A stretch of 64,000 nucleotides of DNA from Fervidicoccaceae archaeon (GTDB lineage: Archaea > Thermoproteota > Thermoprotei_A > Sulfolobales > Fervidicoccaceae), in NCBI GenBank assembly GCA_038878695.1, contig JAVZVD010000002.1, positions 94,734-158,733 of the forward strand, read 5' to 3'. The notes under the pieces were generated by a model, which saw only the letters and a program-made list of their open reading frames with translations, searched no databases and was not told the DNA's origin. The number at the start of each line of letters is the position of its first letter. Position 1 is the first letter of the stretch. Positions 15,869 to 24,367 of the stretch are shown here, piece by piece. A program made the translations under genes and the position numbers.

Positions 15869-16330
15869 TTGTCTCTCGAGTGCATCGAGGAGAAGGCCAG
15901 GGAGAGCGGTGGGAGAATCATAGAAACGGAGGGGTCCGTCAGGACCGTGGAGCAAGCCTCCAAGAGAACGGGTGTCGAGGTTGGGAGCATAATCAAGACT
16001 CTGCTCTTCGTGGGTCAGAAAGGGGTCTACGCCGTCGTCTTACCCGGCGACCGCAGAGCGTCGATCGAGAAGCTGGAGCTTCTCCTGGGAGAAAAGGGGC
16101 TGAGGCTGGCAAGGCCTAGCGAGGTCAGAGAGCTGACGGGCTACGAGGCCGGGGGCCTTCCGCCCTTCTGCCTCGGCGACAAGGTCTCGGTCCTCCTAGA
16201 CTTCAGGGTTCTCGAGAGGGGGCTCGTGGTGGGCGGGGGAGGCTCTACGAGGAGGCTTGTGGAAGTGCCTAGCAAGGCCATACTAGAACTCAACCGGGGC
16301 GCTCGGGTGGTCGATGCTTCGTCAGATTAA
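15869..16330 (+). CDS. YbaK/aminoacyl-tRNA deacylase-like protein
   Basis: A 153-residue editing-domain protein of the YbaK/ProX superfamily, which hydrolyses mischarged aminoacyl-tRNA. Family landmarks are VGSIIKTLLFVG with the conserved lysine (about residue 43), GYEAGGLPPFCLG (about 92-104) and GGGGSTRRLVEVPSKAIL near the C-terminus. The tRNA/amino acid specificity cannot be told from sequence. The TTG start lies four bases after the radical SAM stop, and its own end overlaps the next gene by 17 bases, so all three appear to be one operon. Confidence 0.85.
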   Translation: MSLECIEEKARESGGRIIETEGSVRTVEQASKRTGVEVGSIIKTLLFVGQKGVYAVVLPGDRRASIEKLELLLGEKGLRLARPSEVRELTGYEAGGLPPFCLGDKVSVLLDFRVLERGLVVGGGGSTRRLVEVPSKAILELNRGARVVDASSD

Positions 16331-17600
16331 ACCGCCCCCGGAGCCGTTTAAAGCTCAGAGGTCGCATCTTACGAGGAGCCTGTGGGTCTCCTTGGGCGTT
16401 TGCCTCTCGTGCGGCAAGCTCTCGAGACTGGTCTCGAGCTCCGTGGGAGCGTGCTACGCGTGCCTAGTGAGCAGACCGGGCGAGGCTCTCTCCGCCGCAG
16501 CGAGGAGTCGCGAGCGTTGGAGAGAGAGCGCAGGCCTGCCGCCGACTCCACCTAGGAACCGGGGCGGCCCTCGCTGCGCGGTCTGCGTGAACGAGTGCAG
16601 CATACCCGAGGGGGGCCTGGGCTTCTGCGGCGTGTGGGCTAAGAGGGGGGGCGCGCTCGAGCCCAGAGCGGGGAGGGGCGCGCTCGTCGCCTACACGTAT
16701 TTGGACCCCCTCCCGACGAACTGCGTGGCCACGCCGGTCTGCCCGGCCGCCACCTCGAGGGGCTACCCAATTTACACGAAGACGCGGGGAGCGGAGAGGG
16801 GGCGATTTAATTTAGCGGTGTTCCTCGGCGGCTGCAACCTCGACTGCTTCTTCTGCCAGAACATAGACCACAAGCGCGCGGTCTCGATCAAGCCCTCCTC
16901 CAGGGTTTGCCGAGAGATGCGCGTCGAGGAGCTGATAGAGGAGAGCTCGAGCGACAAGATAACGTGCGTGTGCTTCTTCGGAGGAGACCCAACGCCTCAC
17001 GTCCCGATTCTCCTGCGCTACTGCGCCGAGGTCTCGAGGCTCGCTAAAGAGAGCGGAGCGGTCAAGAGGATATGCTGGGAGACGAACGGCCTCATGGCCC
17101 CCAATCTCATGAGGGTCGCCGCTCGCTTCTCCCTCGAGAGCGGGGGCATAGTCAAGATAGACTGGAAAGCCTGGACCCCCTCGGTCTACGAGGCTCTCAC
17201 GGGAGTCGATGGCGAGAGAGCGCTTGAGAGGCTGCGCGAGAACGCGAGGCTGGTAGCCGAGATGGCCGCGAGCAGGCCCGAGCCCCCTCTGCTAGTGATC
17301 AGCGTGCTCCTCGTCCCAGGCTACGTGGGGCCGCGAGAGGTGGGGGCGATAGCGAGCTTCGCCGCCTCGCTGCCCGCCAAGATCCCCATGGTGCTACTGG
17401 CTTTCTACCCTCAGCATCTGATGTGGGACCTGCCGACGACCAGCAAAGATCACGTGGAGAAGGCGGTGGAGGCCGCCAAGAGGGTCGGAGCGGAGGAAGT
17501 ATACGTGGGGAACGCGTGGTTGGTGCGCCCCGGATACTTAGTCGAGGAGTTCGAGCCGCCAGCCCAGCCTTCGCTCAGTACCACTCGAGCCGCCCAATGA
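16314..17600 (+). CDS. radical SAM protein, PflA/AmrS-like
   Basis: A 428-residue radical SAM enzyme resembling archaeal pyruvate-formate-lyase-activating-enzyme-like proteins (COG1313 group). An N-terminal cysteine-rich zinc-ribbon-like part (CLSCGKL and CYACL) precedes a second Cys cluster, CAVCVNECSIPEGGLGFCGV, and the SAM motif GGCNLDCFFCQN (C-x3-C-x2-C, about residues 174-181). FFGGDPTPH and WETNG follow in the barrel. The substrate is unknown. Its end overlaps the convergent flavoprotein by 26 bases. Confidence 0.85.
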   Translation: MLRQIKPPPEPFKAQRSHLTRSLWVSLGVCLSCGKLSRLVSSSVGACYACLVSRPGEALSAAARSRERWRESAGLPPTPPRNRGGPRCAVCVNECSIPEGGLGFCGVWAKRGGALEPRAGRGALVAYTYLDPLPTNCVATPVCPAATSRGYPIYTKTRGAERGRFNLAVFLGGCNLDCFFCQNIDHKRAVSIKPSSRVCREMRVEELIEESSSDKITCVCFFGGDPTPHVPILLRYCAEVSRLAKESGAVKRICWETNGLMAPNLMRVAARFSLESGGIVKIDWKAWTPSVYEALTGVDGERALERLRENARLVAEMAASRPEPPLLVISVLLVPGYVGPREVGAIASFAASLPAKIPMVLLAFYPQHLMWDLPTTSKDHVEKAVEAAKRVGAEEVYVGNAWLVRPGYLVEEFEPPAQPSLSTTRAAQ

Positions 17601-18603
17601 GGAAGGCATGTATATGGGCCGCGACCTCTCTGCCCTCTCTCATCGCCCTACCTACGTTACTGGCCCCCACTCTGACGTCGCCGGCCGCGAAGACCCCTCT
17701 CCTCGTCGTCCTATAGAGGTGGTCGGTGGCTATCCTCCCATCTCTTTCGATCCTCACCCCCGCCTCCTCGAGCCCGGGCGGAGGAGTGGCGACGACGCCG
17801 GTCGCCAGCAGCACGGTTCTCGCCTCAATGTCGACCGGCCTGCTCTCGTCGACGAAGAAGGCCGACCTCCCCTTGCCGTTCGGCGGGCTCAGCCTCACCT
17901 CGTTGCACCTGACGGCCTCGACCCTGCCGCTCGGCCCGGCTATCACCTCGCTGGGGGCTAAGAGTTCGAGGAACTCGACCCCGCGCCTCTCGAGCTCTAG
18001 AGCCCATCTGTGGCCCATCGGGGCCTCCCACTTGGTTCTCCTATAAACTATCTTGGTCTTCATGCCGAGCTCCACGCCCGCTAGGAGAGCCGCGTCGAGT
18101 GCGGTGAAGCCCGCTCCGATTATCACCACCGGGTCCGCTAGCTCGTCGAGAGGCCTCTTGTAGCGTATAGGCTCGTAGCCCATCTCGAGCCTGATGTAGT
18201 CTGAGAGCCACTCGAGGGCTCCGAGCACTCCGGGGAGGGTCTCGCCGCGGATCCCCGGGCTCTTGGTCCTCCACGACCCGCTCGCCACGAGCACCGCATC
18301 GCTCTTCTCGATCAGCTCCTCGAACCTCACGTCTCTCCCGACGAAGGTCCTCAGCACGAACTCCACTCTGCCCGTCTCTTTCAGCCTAGCCACGCCTCTC
18401 CTAACTCTATCCTTGGGAAATCTCGAGCTCGGGATGGCGAAAATCATCATGCCGCCGGGCTCGGGATTGGAGTCGTACACCACTACTCTGTGACCCAGGC
18501 ACGCGAGTTGACCGGCCGCGGTCAACCCGGCAGGCCCCGCCCCGACTATTGACACGGTCTTGCCGGTCGGGGGCGGCAGCTCCGTGCACGTCAAGAACTC
18601 CAA
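17575..18603 (-). CDS. FAD-dependent NAD(P)H oxidoreductase, GltD-like
   Basis: A 342-residue flavoprotein matching the FAD/NAD(P)H part of glutamate synthase small subunit and related enzymes, without their N-terminal Fe-S domain. The FAD site is VSIVGAGPAGLTAAGQLA (about residues 17-34). The NAD(P)H site is VIIGAGFTALDAALLAG, and the closing motif is GVFAAGDVRVGASNVGRAMREG. It probably supplies electrons to an unidentified partner; sulfide dehydrogenase or ferredoxin:NADP reductase subunits are alternatives. A 77-residue conserved-looking gene lies 30 bases upstream on the same strand. Confidence 0.85.
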   Translation of the reverse strand: MEFLTCTELPPPTGKTVSIVGAGPAGLTAAGQLACLGHRVVVYDSNPEPGGMMIFAIPSSRFPKDRVRRGVARLKETGRVEFVLRTFVGRDVRFEELIEKSDAVLVASGSWRTKSPGIRGETLPGVLGALEWLSDYIRLEMGYEPIRYKRPLDELADPVVIIGAGFTALDAALLAGVELGMKTKIVYRRTKWEAPMGHRWALELERRGVEFLELLAPSEVIAGPSGRVEAVRCNEVRLSPPNGKGRSAFFVDESRPVDIEARTVLLATGVVATPPPGLEEAGVRIERDGRIATDHLYRTTRRGVFAAGDVRVGASNVGRAMREGREVAAHIHAFLIGRLEWY

Positions 18604-18633
18604 AAGCCTTCGAGCCTCCGGCAGCCCTCGAGC

Positions 18634-18867
18634 TCACCGCGCGCCCTCGAGCTTGAAGCCCTCTCTCCTCAAATACGCGAGGACTCCCTCGGGGAGTCTA
18701 ACTCTGATGGTCGAGCCGGGGTTGCGCGGTAGATAGAAGGCTTTTGGGAATCTGGGGCCTTCGATTATAGCTCCCACTACCTCGCCGCTCGCGTCTCTCA
18801 CCATCGTTATTTTGTAACCGTGCTTTATAACGGGCTCGTCCCGCTTTATCGCGATAGCGGGGCCCAC
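18634..18867 (-). CDS. small hypothetical protein upstream of the GltD-like gene
   Basis: A 77-residue beta-rich protein (strands KITMVRD, EVVGAIIEG, STIRVRLPEG), with a basic C-terminal helix. No family recognised. It lies 30 bases before the GltD-like flavoprotein in the same orientation, so co-transcription is likely. Its composition and reading frame look like a genuine gene. An A/T-rich stretch (ggtatttatttcgcg on this strand, near 18895-18909) may be its promoter. Confidence 0.5.
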   Translation of the reverse strand: MGPAIAIKRDEPVIKHGYKITMVRDASGEVVGAIIEGPRFPKAFYLPRNPGSTIRVRLPEGVLAYLRREGFKLEGAR

Positions 18868-18932
18868 TTCTTCTCCCGAAGAATATGATCGCGAGCGCGA
18901 AATAAATACCGCGCGAGCCTCGAGCGAGAGCG

Positions 18933-20303
18933 CTAGATGCCTCTCCTTCTGCCTCGGAGCAGGAAGTGAATGGGTCTGCCCAGCGCCAGCTGGCCGGCCT
19001 CGCGTAGGGCTTCGACCATCGTTGGGTGAGGCGCCACCGAGTCGGCTAAGCTGTTTAGGTCGAGGCCCGAGTCTATCGCAAGCGAGGCCGCGTAGATGAT
19101 CTCGCCCGCGCCCGGCCCTATCGCATGAGCCCCCGTCAGCCTGAGAGTCAAGGGGTCGTAGACGAGCTTGAGGAATCCTTCTCCTCCGCTCTCAACGATA
19201 GCCCTCCCCAGCGAGCCGAACCTGAAGATGATGGATCGCCCCTCGCTAGCTCCCACGCTAGCGACCTCGGGGATCGAGAAGACGACGAAGGGCACGCTCT
19301 TGGAGAATTCAACCGTCTCCCCGCACATGTTCCTAGCAGCGACGATGCTCTGAGCGTAGGCCTTGTGAGCCAGCATCGGGTGTCCCACGACGTCACCGAC
19401 GGCGTAGATCTTAGGGTTCGAGGTCCTCATCGTGGAGCTCACTTTCACGAACCCTCTTTCGTCCAGCTCGACGCCGCACTCCTCGAGCCCAATCCCGCGA
19501 GAAGAGGGCGCCCTCCCGGTGGCCACCACGGCAACGTCGGCCCTCGCGCGCTCCCCTCCCTCGAGGATCACCTCGACGGAGTCCTTAGACCTCTCGAGCC
19601 CGATCGTGGACGATGAGAGCCTTACGTTGATTCCCCTCTTGGAGAGGGCCTTGGCGAGATACGACGCGACGTCGGCGTCCACGCCCGGGAGGAGGCGGGG
19701 CGCGGCCTCGATGAGGGTGACCCTTGAACCGAGACTGGCCAAGATCGAGGCGAGCTCCACGCCGACTGCTCCTCCGCCGATCACGGCCACGCTCTCCGGG
19801 AGATCCCTCAGCTCCAGCAAGCCCCTCGAGTCTAGCACTCTCGTCCCGTCGGGCTCGAGGCCTTTGGGAAACGAGGGCTCGCTCCCCGTCGCGACGAGAA
19901 CAGCTCTCTCCGCCTCGAGCACCACGATTTCTCCTCTCGAAGAGACCTCGACCTCGTCGCCCGGGGGCCTCAGCCGGCCCCGCCCCCAATAGATCTTCAC
20001 GCCGTAGCCCTCGAGCAGCGTCTCGATTCCTTCGGAGATCCTCCCCCTGATCTCGTCGACCCAAGCCATCAGCTTCGCGAAGCTCTCGAGCCTGCAGCTG
20101 AGGCCCGGCGTAGAGGAGCCCTCGGCGAGGATCCTCGCGGCTCTCGCGAGAGCCTTCGTTGGTATGCAGCCGTAGTTCGCGCACTCCCCGCCCAGCCTGC
20201 GAGCCTCTACTAGGGCGACCGAGTGCCCTCTCCTCGCCAGCTCTATCGCGGCGGGGTAGCCCCCCAGACCTCCTCCGATCACCACGAAGTCGTAGCGAGG
20301 CAC
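18933..20303 (-). CDS. lpd: dihydrolipoamide dehydrogenase-type disulfide oxidoreductase
   Basis: A 456-residue class I pyridine-nucleotide disulfide oxidoreductase. The FAD motif is VVIGGGLGGYPAAIELA (about residues 7-23), and the redox disulfide is GGECANYGCIPTKA (C-x4-C, about 39-52). The NAD site is AVIGGGAVGVELASILASLG, the second FAD segment is NPKIYAVGDVVG, and the dimer-interface HPTMVEALREA carries the catalytic His-Pro...Glu. It oxidises dihydrolipoamide in 2-oxoacid or glycine-cleavage systems. No other subunits of such complexes lie in the window, so mercuric- or CoA-disulfide-reductase-like roles remain possible. Confidence 0.88.
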   Translation of the reverse strand: MPRYDFVVIGGGLGGYPAAIELARRGHSVALVEARRLGGECANYGCIPTKALARAARILAEGSSTPGLSCRLESFAKLMAWVDEIRGRISEGIETLLEGYGVKIYWGRGRLRPPGDEVEVSSRGEIVVLEAERAVLVATGSEPSFPKGLEPDGTRVLDSRGLLELRDLPESVAVIGGGAVGVELASILASLGSRVTLIEAAPRLLPGVDADVASYLAKALSKRGINVRLSSSTIGLERSKDSVEVILEGGERARADVAVVATGRAPSSRGIGLEECGVELDERGFVKVSSTMRTSNPKIYAVGDVVGHPMLAHKAYAQSIVAARNMCGETVEFSKSVPFVVFSIPEVASVGASEGRSIIFRFGSLGRAIVESGGEGFLKLVYDPLTLRLTGAHAIGPGAGEIIYAASLAIDSGLDLNSLADSVAPHPTMVEALREAGQLALGRPIHFLLRGRRRGI

Positions 20304-20382
20304 GAGGCTCTTCCCTCGCTGCTGTGCGAGAGAGCGGGAAATAAGCGGGCCCTCGGTCTGAGAATAAGCCTGGACGATCGCG

Positions 20383-21288
20383 TTGGGCTTAACGGAGGAG
20401 ATTGTCGAGAGGGCCGCGGAGCTCTCGAGAGACTCTCAAAGCCTCGTTGCGTGGCTCGACCGATTCGCCGAGCGAGCGGCGACCCGAGGCAAGATCGTCG
20501 ACGTCTCCCTCGAGGACTGGAGCTACATGTTCGTCGGAGACGTCCATGGCGATCTGGACTCGCTGATCCGCGCCCTCCGAGAGGCGGAGGCAAGGGGCTA
20601 TCCCCACTCGCTCAGGCTTGTCTTCCTCGGCGACTACGTGGATAGAGGGCCCCATCAGATCGAGGCGGTGACGGTCGTCCTGCTCCTGCTCTCGTCTTAC
20701 CCGGACAGCACGATAGCTCTGCGGGGGAACCACGAGCCTCCTCTCCACTTAGTGCCCCACCCGCACGATCTCCCCGTGCACTTGGCTAGGAGGCTCGGGC
20801 GCGTCGACGGCAGCAGGGTCTACTCGAGGCTCCTGAAGATCTTCGAGCTGCTCCCTCTGGCCGCGCTGGGCGACTGGGGCAGACTCGTCGCCCTCCACGG
20901 GGGTCTCCCGACACGAGGCTGGGACGTCGAGGGGCTCGGGCTGAGAGAATACTTGGGAGGAGAATCGGAGAGTTGGGTCGACGCCTACACGGAGATCCTC
21001 TGGAACGACCCGATCGAGAGCGACGTAGTCAGACTCGAGTCCCCCCGCGGCGTCGGGTATCTATGGGGCAGACCGGTCACGGAGGCGGCCAAGAGAAGAG
21101 GCGTCGAGCTCGTCGTGAGGGGGCACGAGCCCTGCGAGAAGGGCTATAAGCTAAACCATGGAGAGGCCGTTCTCACGCTCTTTAGCAGAAAGGGGCCTCC
21201 CTATTTCAACGAGAGAGCGTGCGTCTACTACGTCGAGAAACCAGAAAGGGGGCTCAAGTTCGACGGTTCGGGCCTCATATGTTGGTGA
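20383..21288 (+). CDS. PP1/PP2A-type serine/threonine protein phosphatase
   Basis: A 301-residue metallophosphatase like the archaeal PP1-arch enzymes. The metal and phosphate motifs appear in order: GDVHGDLDSL (about residues 52-61), FLGDYVDRGPHQ (about 82-93), LRGNHEPPL (about 112-120), LHGGLPTR and VVRGHEPCEKGYKLNHG. It removes phosphate from protein Ser/Thr in the cytoplasm. The start is TTG, just after an A/T-rich box (gaataagcc). It converges on threonine synthase with a 14-base overlap. Confidence 0.9.
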   Translation: MGLTEEIVERAAELSRDSQSLVAWLDRFAERAATRGKIVDVSLEDWSYMFVGDVHGDLDSLIRALREAEARGYPHSLRLVFLGDYVDRGPHQIEAVTVVLLLLSSYPDSTIALRGNHEPPLHLVPHPHDLPVHLARRLGRVDGSRVYSRLLKIFELLPLAALGDWGRLVALHGGLPTRGWDVEGLGLREYLGGESESWVDAYTEILWNDPIESDVVRLESPRGVGYLWGRPVTEAAKRRGVELVVRGHEPCEKGYKLNHGEAVLTLFSRKGPPYFNERACVYYVEKPERGLKFDGSGLICW

Positions 21289-22405
21289 GCTCGAGGAGCT
21301 CGTCTATGAGCTTCAGCCCCGAGCCCGTGATCACGACGAGGGGCTCGTCCACGGCCTCCTCGGCCGACAGCTTCTCTAGAGCCGCGAGGGCAGCCGCCGA
21401 CGTCGGCTCCGCCACGACGCCATAATCCCTTAGGCGAGCCGCGGCTCTCCTTATTTCCTCGTTCGTAGCGACCACCACGGTCCCTCTCGTGGCTCTCACC
21501 GCCTCTACCATCGCCCTCAGCCTGGGAGGCCTCTCTAGAGTCAGCCCGTCGGCCAGAGTGCTATCCTCGCGCGAGGAGGGCTTCTCGCCCCAGAAGGCCT
21601 CGTAGAGCGGTGGCACGGCTGAGCTCTGAACTGCGATGAGCCTAGGTAGCTCGTCTATGTAGCCCCACTCGCGCAGCTCTCGGAAACCCTTGTAGAGTCC
21701 CAGGAGCCCGGTCCCGCTCGAGACCGGGACGAAGACGTGGCTCGGGGATCCGCTCAGCTGTAGGAAGATCTCGTAGGCCAGAGTTTTCATCCCCTCTACG
21801 TGGTGAGGCATCGTCGTGTGCGGCAGATAGATCGCCCCTCTGCCCCTGGAGAGCTCTATGGCCAACGCTCTGGCGCTCTCTCTGCTCTCGGCCAGAGCCA
21901 CCTCGGCCCCGCACAGCTCGACGAGCTTGAGCTTGCCCCTAGGCGCGGTTCTGGGCGTCACTATCAGGGCCTTGAGGCCGTGCGCTCTCGCGTAGCAAGC
22001 CAGCGACGCTCCGGCGTTGCCGGACGAGTCCTCGCAGACGACCCCGATCCCCCTCGCCAGCGCGGAGGCCAGAGCCACGGGAGTTCCTCGATCCTTGAAC
22101 GAGCCCGTTGGATTTGCCGACTCGAGCTTGAGTAGAACTCTGGCTCCTCTCAGCCTGACCTCCCTCAGAGGCGTAGCGCCCTCCCCCAACGTCGGCTCGG
22201 GGCCCAGCTTGGGGAGCTGACGCGAGAAACACCAGACTCCTCTCCTGCATCTCACGAGCTCGGCCGGCTCCGGGAGCTCGGGGTCGACGTCGTACTCCAG
22301 CTCGAGCAGGGAGCCGCAGCGTGGGCACGAGAGGAGAGCGGGGTCCTCGGGCCCGCTCCAGCCGCAAGCCTGACATCTATATTTTGCCGCGTTCATAGAG
22401 TCCAC
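21275..22405 (-). CDS. thrC: threonine synthase
   Basis: A 376-residue PLP enzyme that converts O-phosphohomoserine to threonine. A small N-terminal zinc ribbon, CQACGWSG...CPRCGS (about residues 11-32), is followed by the fold II PLP domain with the lysine in NPTGSFKDRGT (about 93-103), EDSSGNAGASLACYA, the phosphate-binding SSGTGLLGLYKG and a C-terminal ITGSGLK. These features match the archaeal short threonine synthase. The start is GTG at 22405 or the ATG four codons on. It is divergent from lysX with a very short spacer. Confidence 0.92.
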   Translation of the reverse strand: MDSMNAAKYRCQACGWSGPEDPALLSCPRCGSLLELEYDVDPELPEPAELVRCRRGVWCFSRQLPKLGPEPTLGEGATPLREVRLRGARVLLKLESANPTGSFKDRGTPVALASALARGIGVVCEDSSGNAGASLACYARAHGLKALIVTPRTAPRGKLKLVELCGAEVALAESRESARALAIELSRGRGAIYLPHTTMPHHVEGMKTLAYEIFLQLSGSPSHVFVPVSSGTGLLGLYKGFRELREWGYIDELPRLIAVQSSAVPPLYEAFWGEKPSSREDSTLADGLTLERPPRLRAMVEAVRATRGTVVVATNEEIRRAAARLRDYGVVAEPTSAAALAALEKLSAEEAVDEPLVVITGSGLKLIDELLELTNI

Positions 22406-22457
22406 AAAAAATCGCTTGGATCAGGCCGAAAAAATCTCGAGCACGAGGCCCGGAGCC

Positions 22458-23294
22458 TTGAGGGTCCTGATGGTCTACGACGTGGCCAGGTGGGAGGAGA
22501 AGGACATACGCAAGAAGTGCTCCGAGGAGGGATTGGAGCTCTCTCTCCTGGCGCTCCCCCTGGAACCGATCGAGCTCGGTCGACGAGTAGAAGCCGACGT
22601 CGCTCTCCAGAGGTGCGTGTCGTTCAACAGAGCTCTCTCCTCGACTCTGGCTCTCGAAGCCTCGGGCATGAGGGTCGTGAACTCTTCGAGCGCCTTGGCC
22701 GCGGCCGAGGACAAGGCCTGGGCTCACTCACTCGCCGCTCGAGCCGGCATAAGGGTGCCGAGGGCCTTCATAGCCTACGATTATAGGTCGGCGCTCAGAG
22801 CGGCCGATGCTCTGGGCTACCCGATCGTCGTGAAGCCCCTGCGCGGGAGCTGGGGCAGGCTCGTGCACATGGCGAGGGACCCCGAGGAGCTGAGGAGCAT
22901 AGTCGAGCACAGACTGCTCATGGGAGAGCACTACAAGGCCATGTACGTGCAGGAGTTCATAGCGAAGCCGGGACGCGACATAAGGACGTTCTGCTTGGGG
23001 GGCAGAGTCGTTGCTGGCATCTACAGAGTGAGCGATCACTGGGTCACGAATACAGCCAGAGGGGGGAAGGCTGTTCCCCTGACCGCCGACCCGGAGCTCG
23101 AAGACCTAACAGTGAAAGCGTGCGAGGCCCTGGGCGTCGAGTTCGGTGGGGTGGACTTCGTCGAGGACCCGGCGAGAGGCTACATGTTGCTCGAGGTCAA
23201 CGGGGTCCCCGAGTACAGAAACACCGTGAGAGTGACCGGCGTCGACGTGTCGAGGGAGCTGGCTAGATTCTTGAAGGAGAAGATCAAGAGGTGA
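22458..23294 (+). CDS. lysX: LysX/ArgX ATP-grasp ligase (LysW-dependent)
   Basis: About 278 residues of ATP-grasp ligase resembling LysX, which attaches the alpha-amino group of 2-aminoadipate (or glutamate) to the C-terminus of carrier LysW in lysine and arginine synthesis. Signatures are LMVYDVARWEEK at the N-terminus, PIVVKPLRGSWGRLVH in the ATP site, QEFIAKPGRDIRTF, and FVEDPARGYMLLEVNGVPEYRN. The TTG at 22458 gives the family N-terminus and lies 22-28 bases after an aaaaaat box; a longer frame starts at 22416. lysK and lysJ lie next door in convergent orientation. LysW itself and LysY/LysZ are not in the window. Confidence 0.85.
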   Translation: MRVLMVYDVARWEEKDIRKKCSEEGLELSLLALPLEPIELGRRVEADVALQRCVSFNRALSSTLALEASGMRVVNSSSALAAAEDKAWAHSLAARAGIRVPRAFIAYDYRSALRAADALGYPIVVKPLRGSWGRLVHMARDPEELRSIVEHRLLMGEHYKAMYVQEFIAKPGRDIRTFCLGGRVVAGIYRVSDHWVTNTARGGKAVPLTADPELEDLTVKACEALGVEFGGVDFVEDPARGYMLLEVNGVPEYRNTVRVTGVDVSRELARFLKEKIKR

Positions 23295-23307
23295 GGCTCT
23301 CGTCTCA

Positions 23308-24363
23308 TCAGCCCAGTTTCTCCGCTCTGCTCGGGCGATAGCTCGAGAGCAAGTAAGAGACCGCTCTTAGGTAGACCTCGACAGCCAGGGCGAGCTCGTC
23401 GACCGAGACTTTCTCTAGGCTCGTGTGAGCGAGAGAGGGGTCGCCCGGTCCGTAGGCGGCTATGCTCTCGGTCAGCGGGCCGAGGACGTTGAAGTCGCTG
23501 GTCCCAGCCTTTAGGGCGTAAGCGGGCTTGAGTCCCAGCTCCAGCAGAGCTCTCCCCAGGCTTCTCGGCACCGGATCCTGAGGTCTCACGGAGAAGGGAC
23601 GCTCCATCGAGATGAGCCCCGAGCGGCAGTCTCTCTCCAGCGTGCTCTCGATTCTCGCGACCGCCTCCTCGACCGAGAAGCCGGGCGGAACGCGTAAGTC
23701 GACGACGCACTCCGCGGTCTCGGGCAGAGCCCTCGGGTCGCTCCCCGCCACTAGCACGGTCACGGCCGCAGTCACCTCTCTCGCGCTCCGCCCGCTCAGC
23801 TCCCGCAGCCTGAGGACGAAGGCCAGGAGCTTATCGAGAGCGGAGTCTCCCGCCCATGGTGAGGCCGGGTGCCCGCCCGCTCCCTCACAGAAGACTCGCA
23901 GCTTAGCTCCTCCTCTGTAGCCTATCGCCACCCTCGTCGCCCCCGTGGGCTCTCCTATCACGACGAAGGGCGGAACCCTCCTCCTCTCGGCGAGGCTCCT
24001 CGCTCCTCTGCTCTCGCCCTCCTCGTCAACGAGAGCTGCGACAGCTACAGGGAGAGCGGGGTCGCGCTCTGCGAGGAGGGCCAGAGCGGTCAACATCGAG
24101 GCGAGGGGGCCCTTCGCGTCGACGGCGCCCCTGCCCGATACTTCTCCGCCCTCCTCTCTGGGCTCGACAAAGCCCTCGATCGTGTCTATGTGTCCGGCGA
24201 GAAGCACGGAGGCTCTCCTCTCCGCCAGCGGAGGCGCGGCGAGCCCGTTACCCGCCTCGTCCACCCAAGCGTCGAGGCCCAGCCCTCTGGCCAGGTCCAC
24301 GAAGACCGAGACGGCCTCGGCCTCGTGGCCCGTGGGGCTGTAGACCGATAGGAGCTCGACCAA
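23308..24363 (-). CDS. lysK: LysK-type [LysW]-lysine/ornithine hydrolase (M20)
   Basis: About 351 residues of M20 zinc peptidase that releases lysine or ornithine from the LysW carrier. Landmarks are VYSPTGHE near the N-terminus, LLAGHIDTIEG (metal His and Asp), GRGAVDAKGPLASML, VDEEGESRGA with the catalytic Glu, and VIGEPTGATRVAIGYRGG. The TTG at 24363 is chosen because it gives the family N-terminus and lies four bases after the lysJ stop; a 17-residue longer frame overlaps lysJ. The pair lysJ-lysK is clearly one operon. The end is 13 bases from the convergent lysX. Confidence 0.87.
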   Translation of the reverse strand: MVELLSVYSPTGHEAEAVSVFVDLARGLGLDAWVDEAGNGLAAPPLAERRASVLLAGHIDTIEGFVEPREEGGEVSGRGAVDAKGPLASMLTALALLAERDPALPVAVAALVDEEGESRGARSLAERRRVPPFVVIGEPTGATRVAIGYRGGAKLRVFCEGAGGHPASPWAGDSALDKLLAFVLRLRELSGRSAREVTAAVTVLVAGSDPRALPETAECVVDLRVPPGFSVEEAVARIESTLERDCRSGLISMERPFSVRPQDPVPRSLGRALLELGLKPAYALKAGTSDFNVLGPLTESIAAYGPGDPSLAHTSLEKVSVDELALAVEVYLRAVSYLLSSYRPSRAEKLG

Positions 24364-24367
24364 GATC

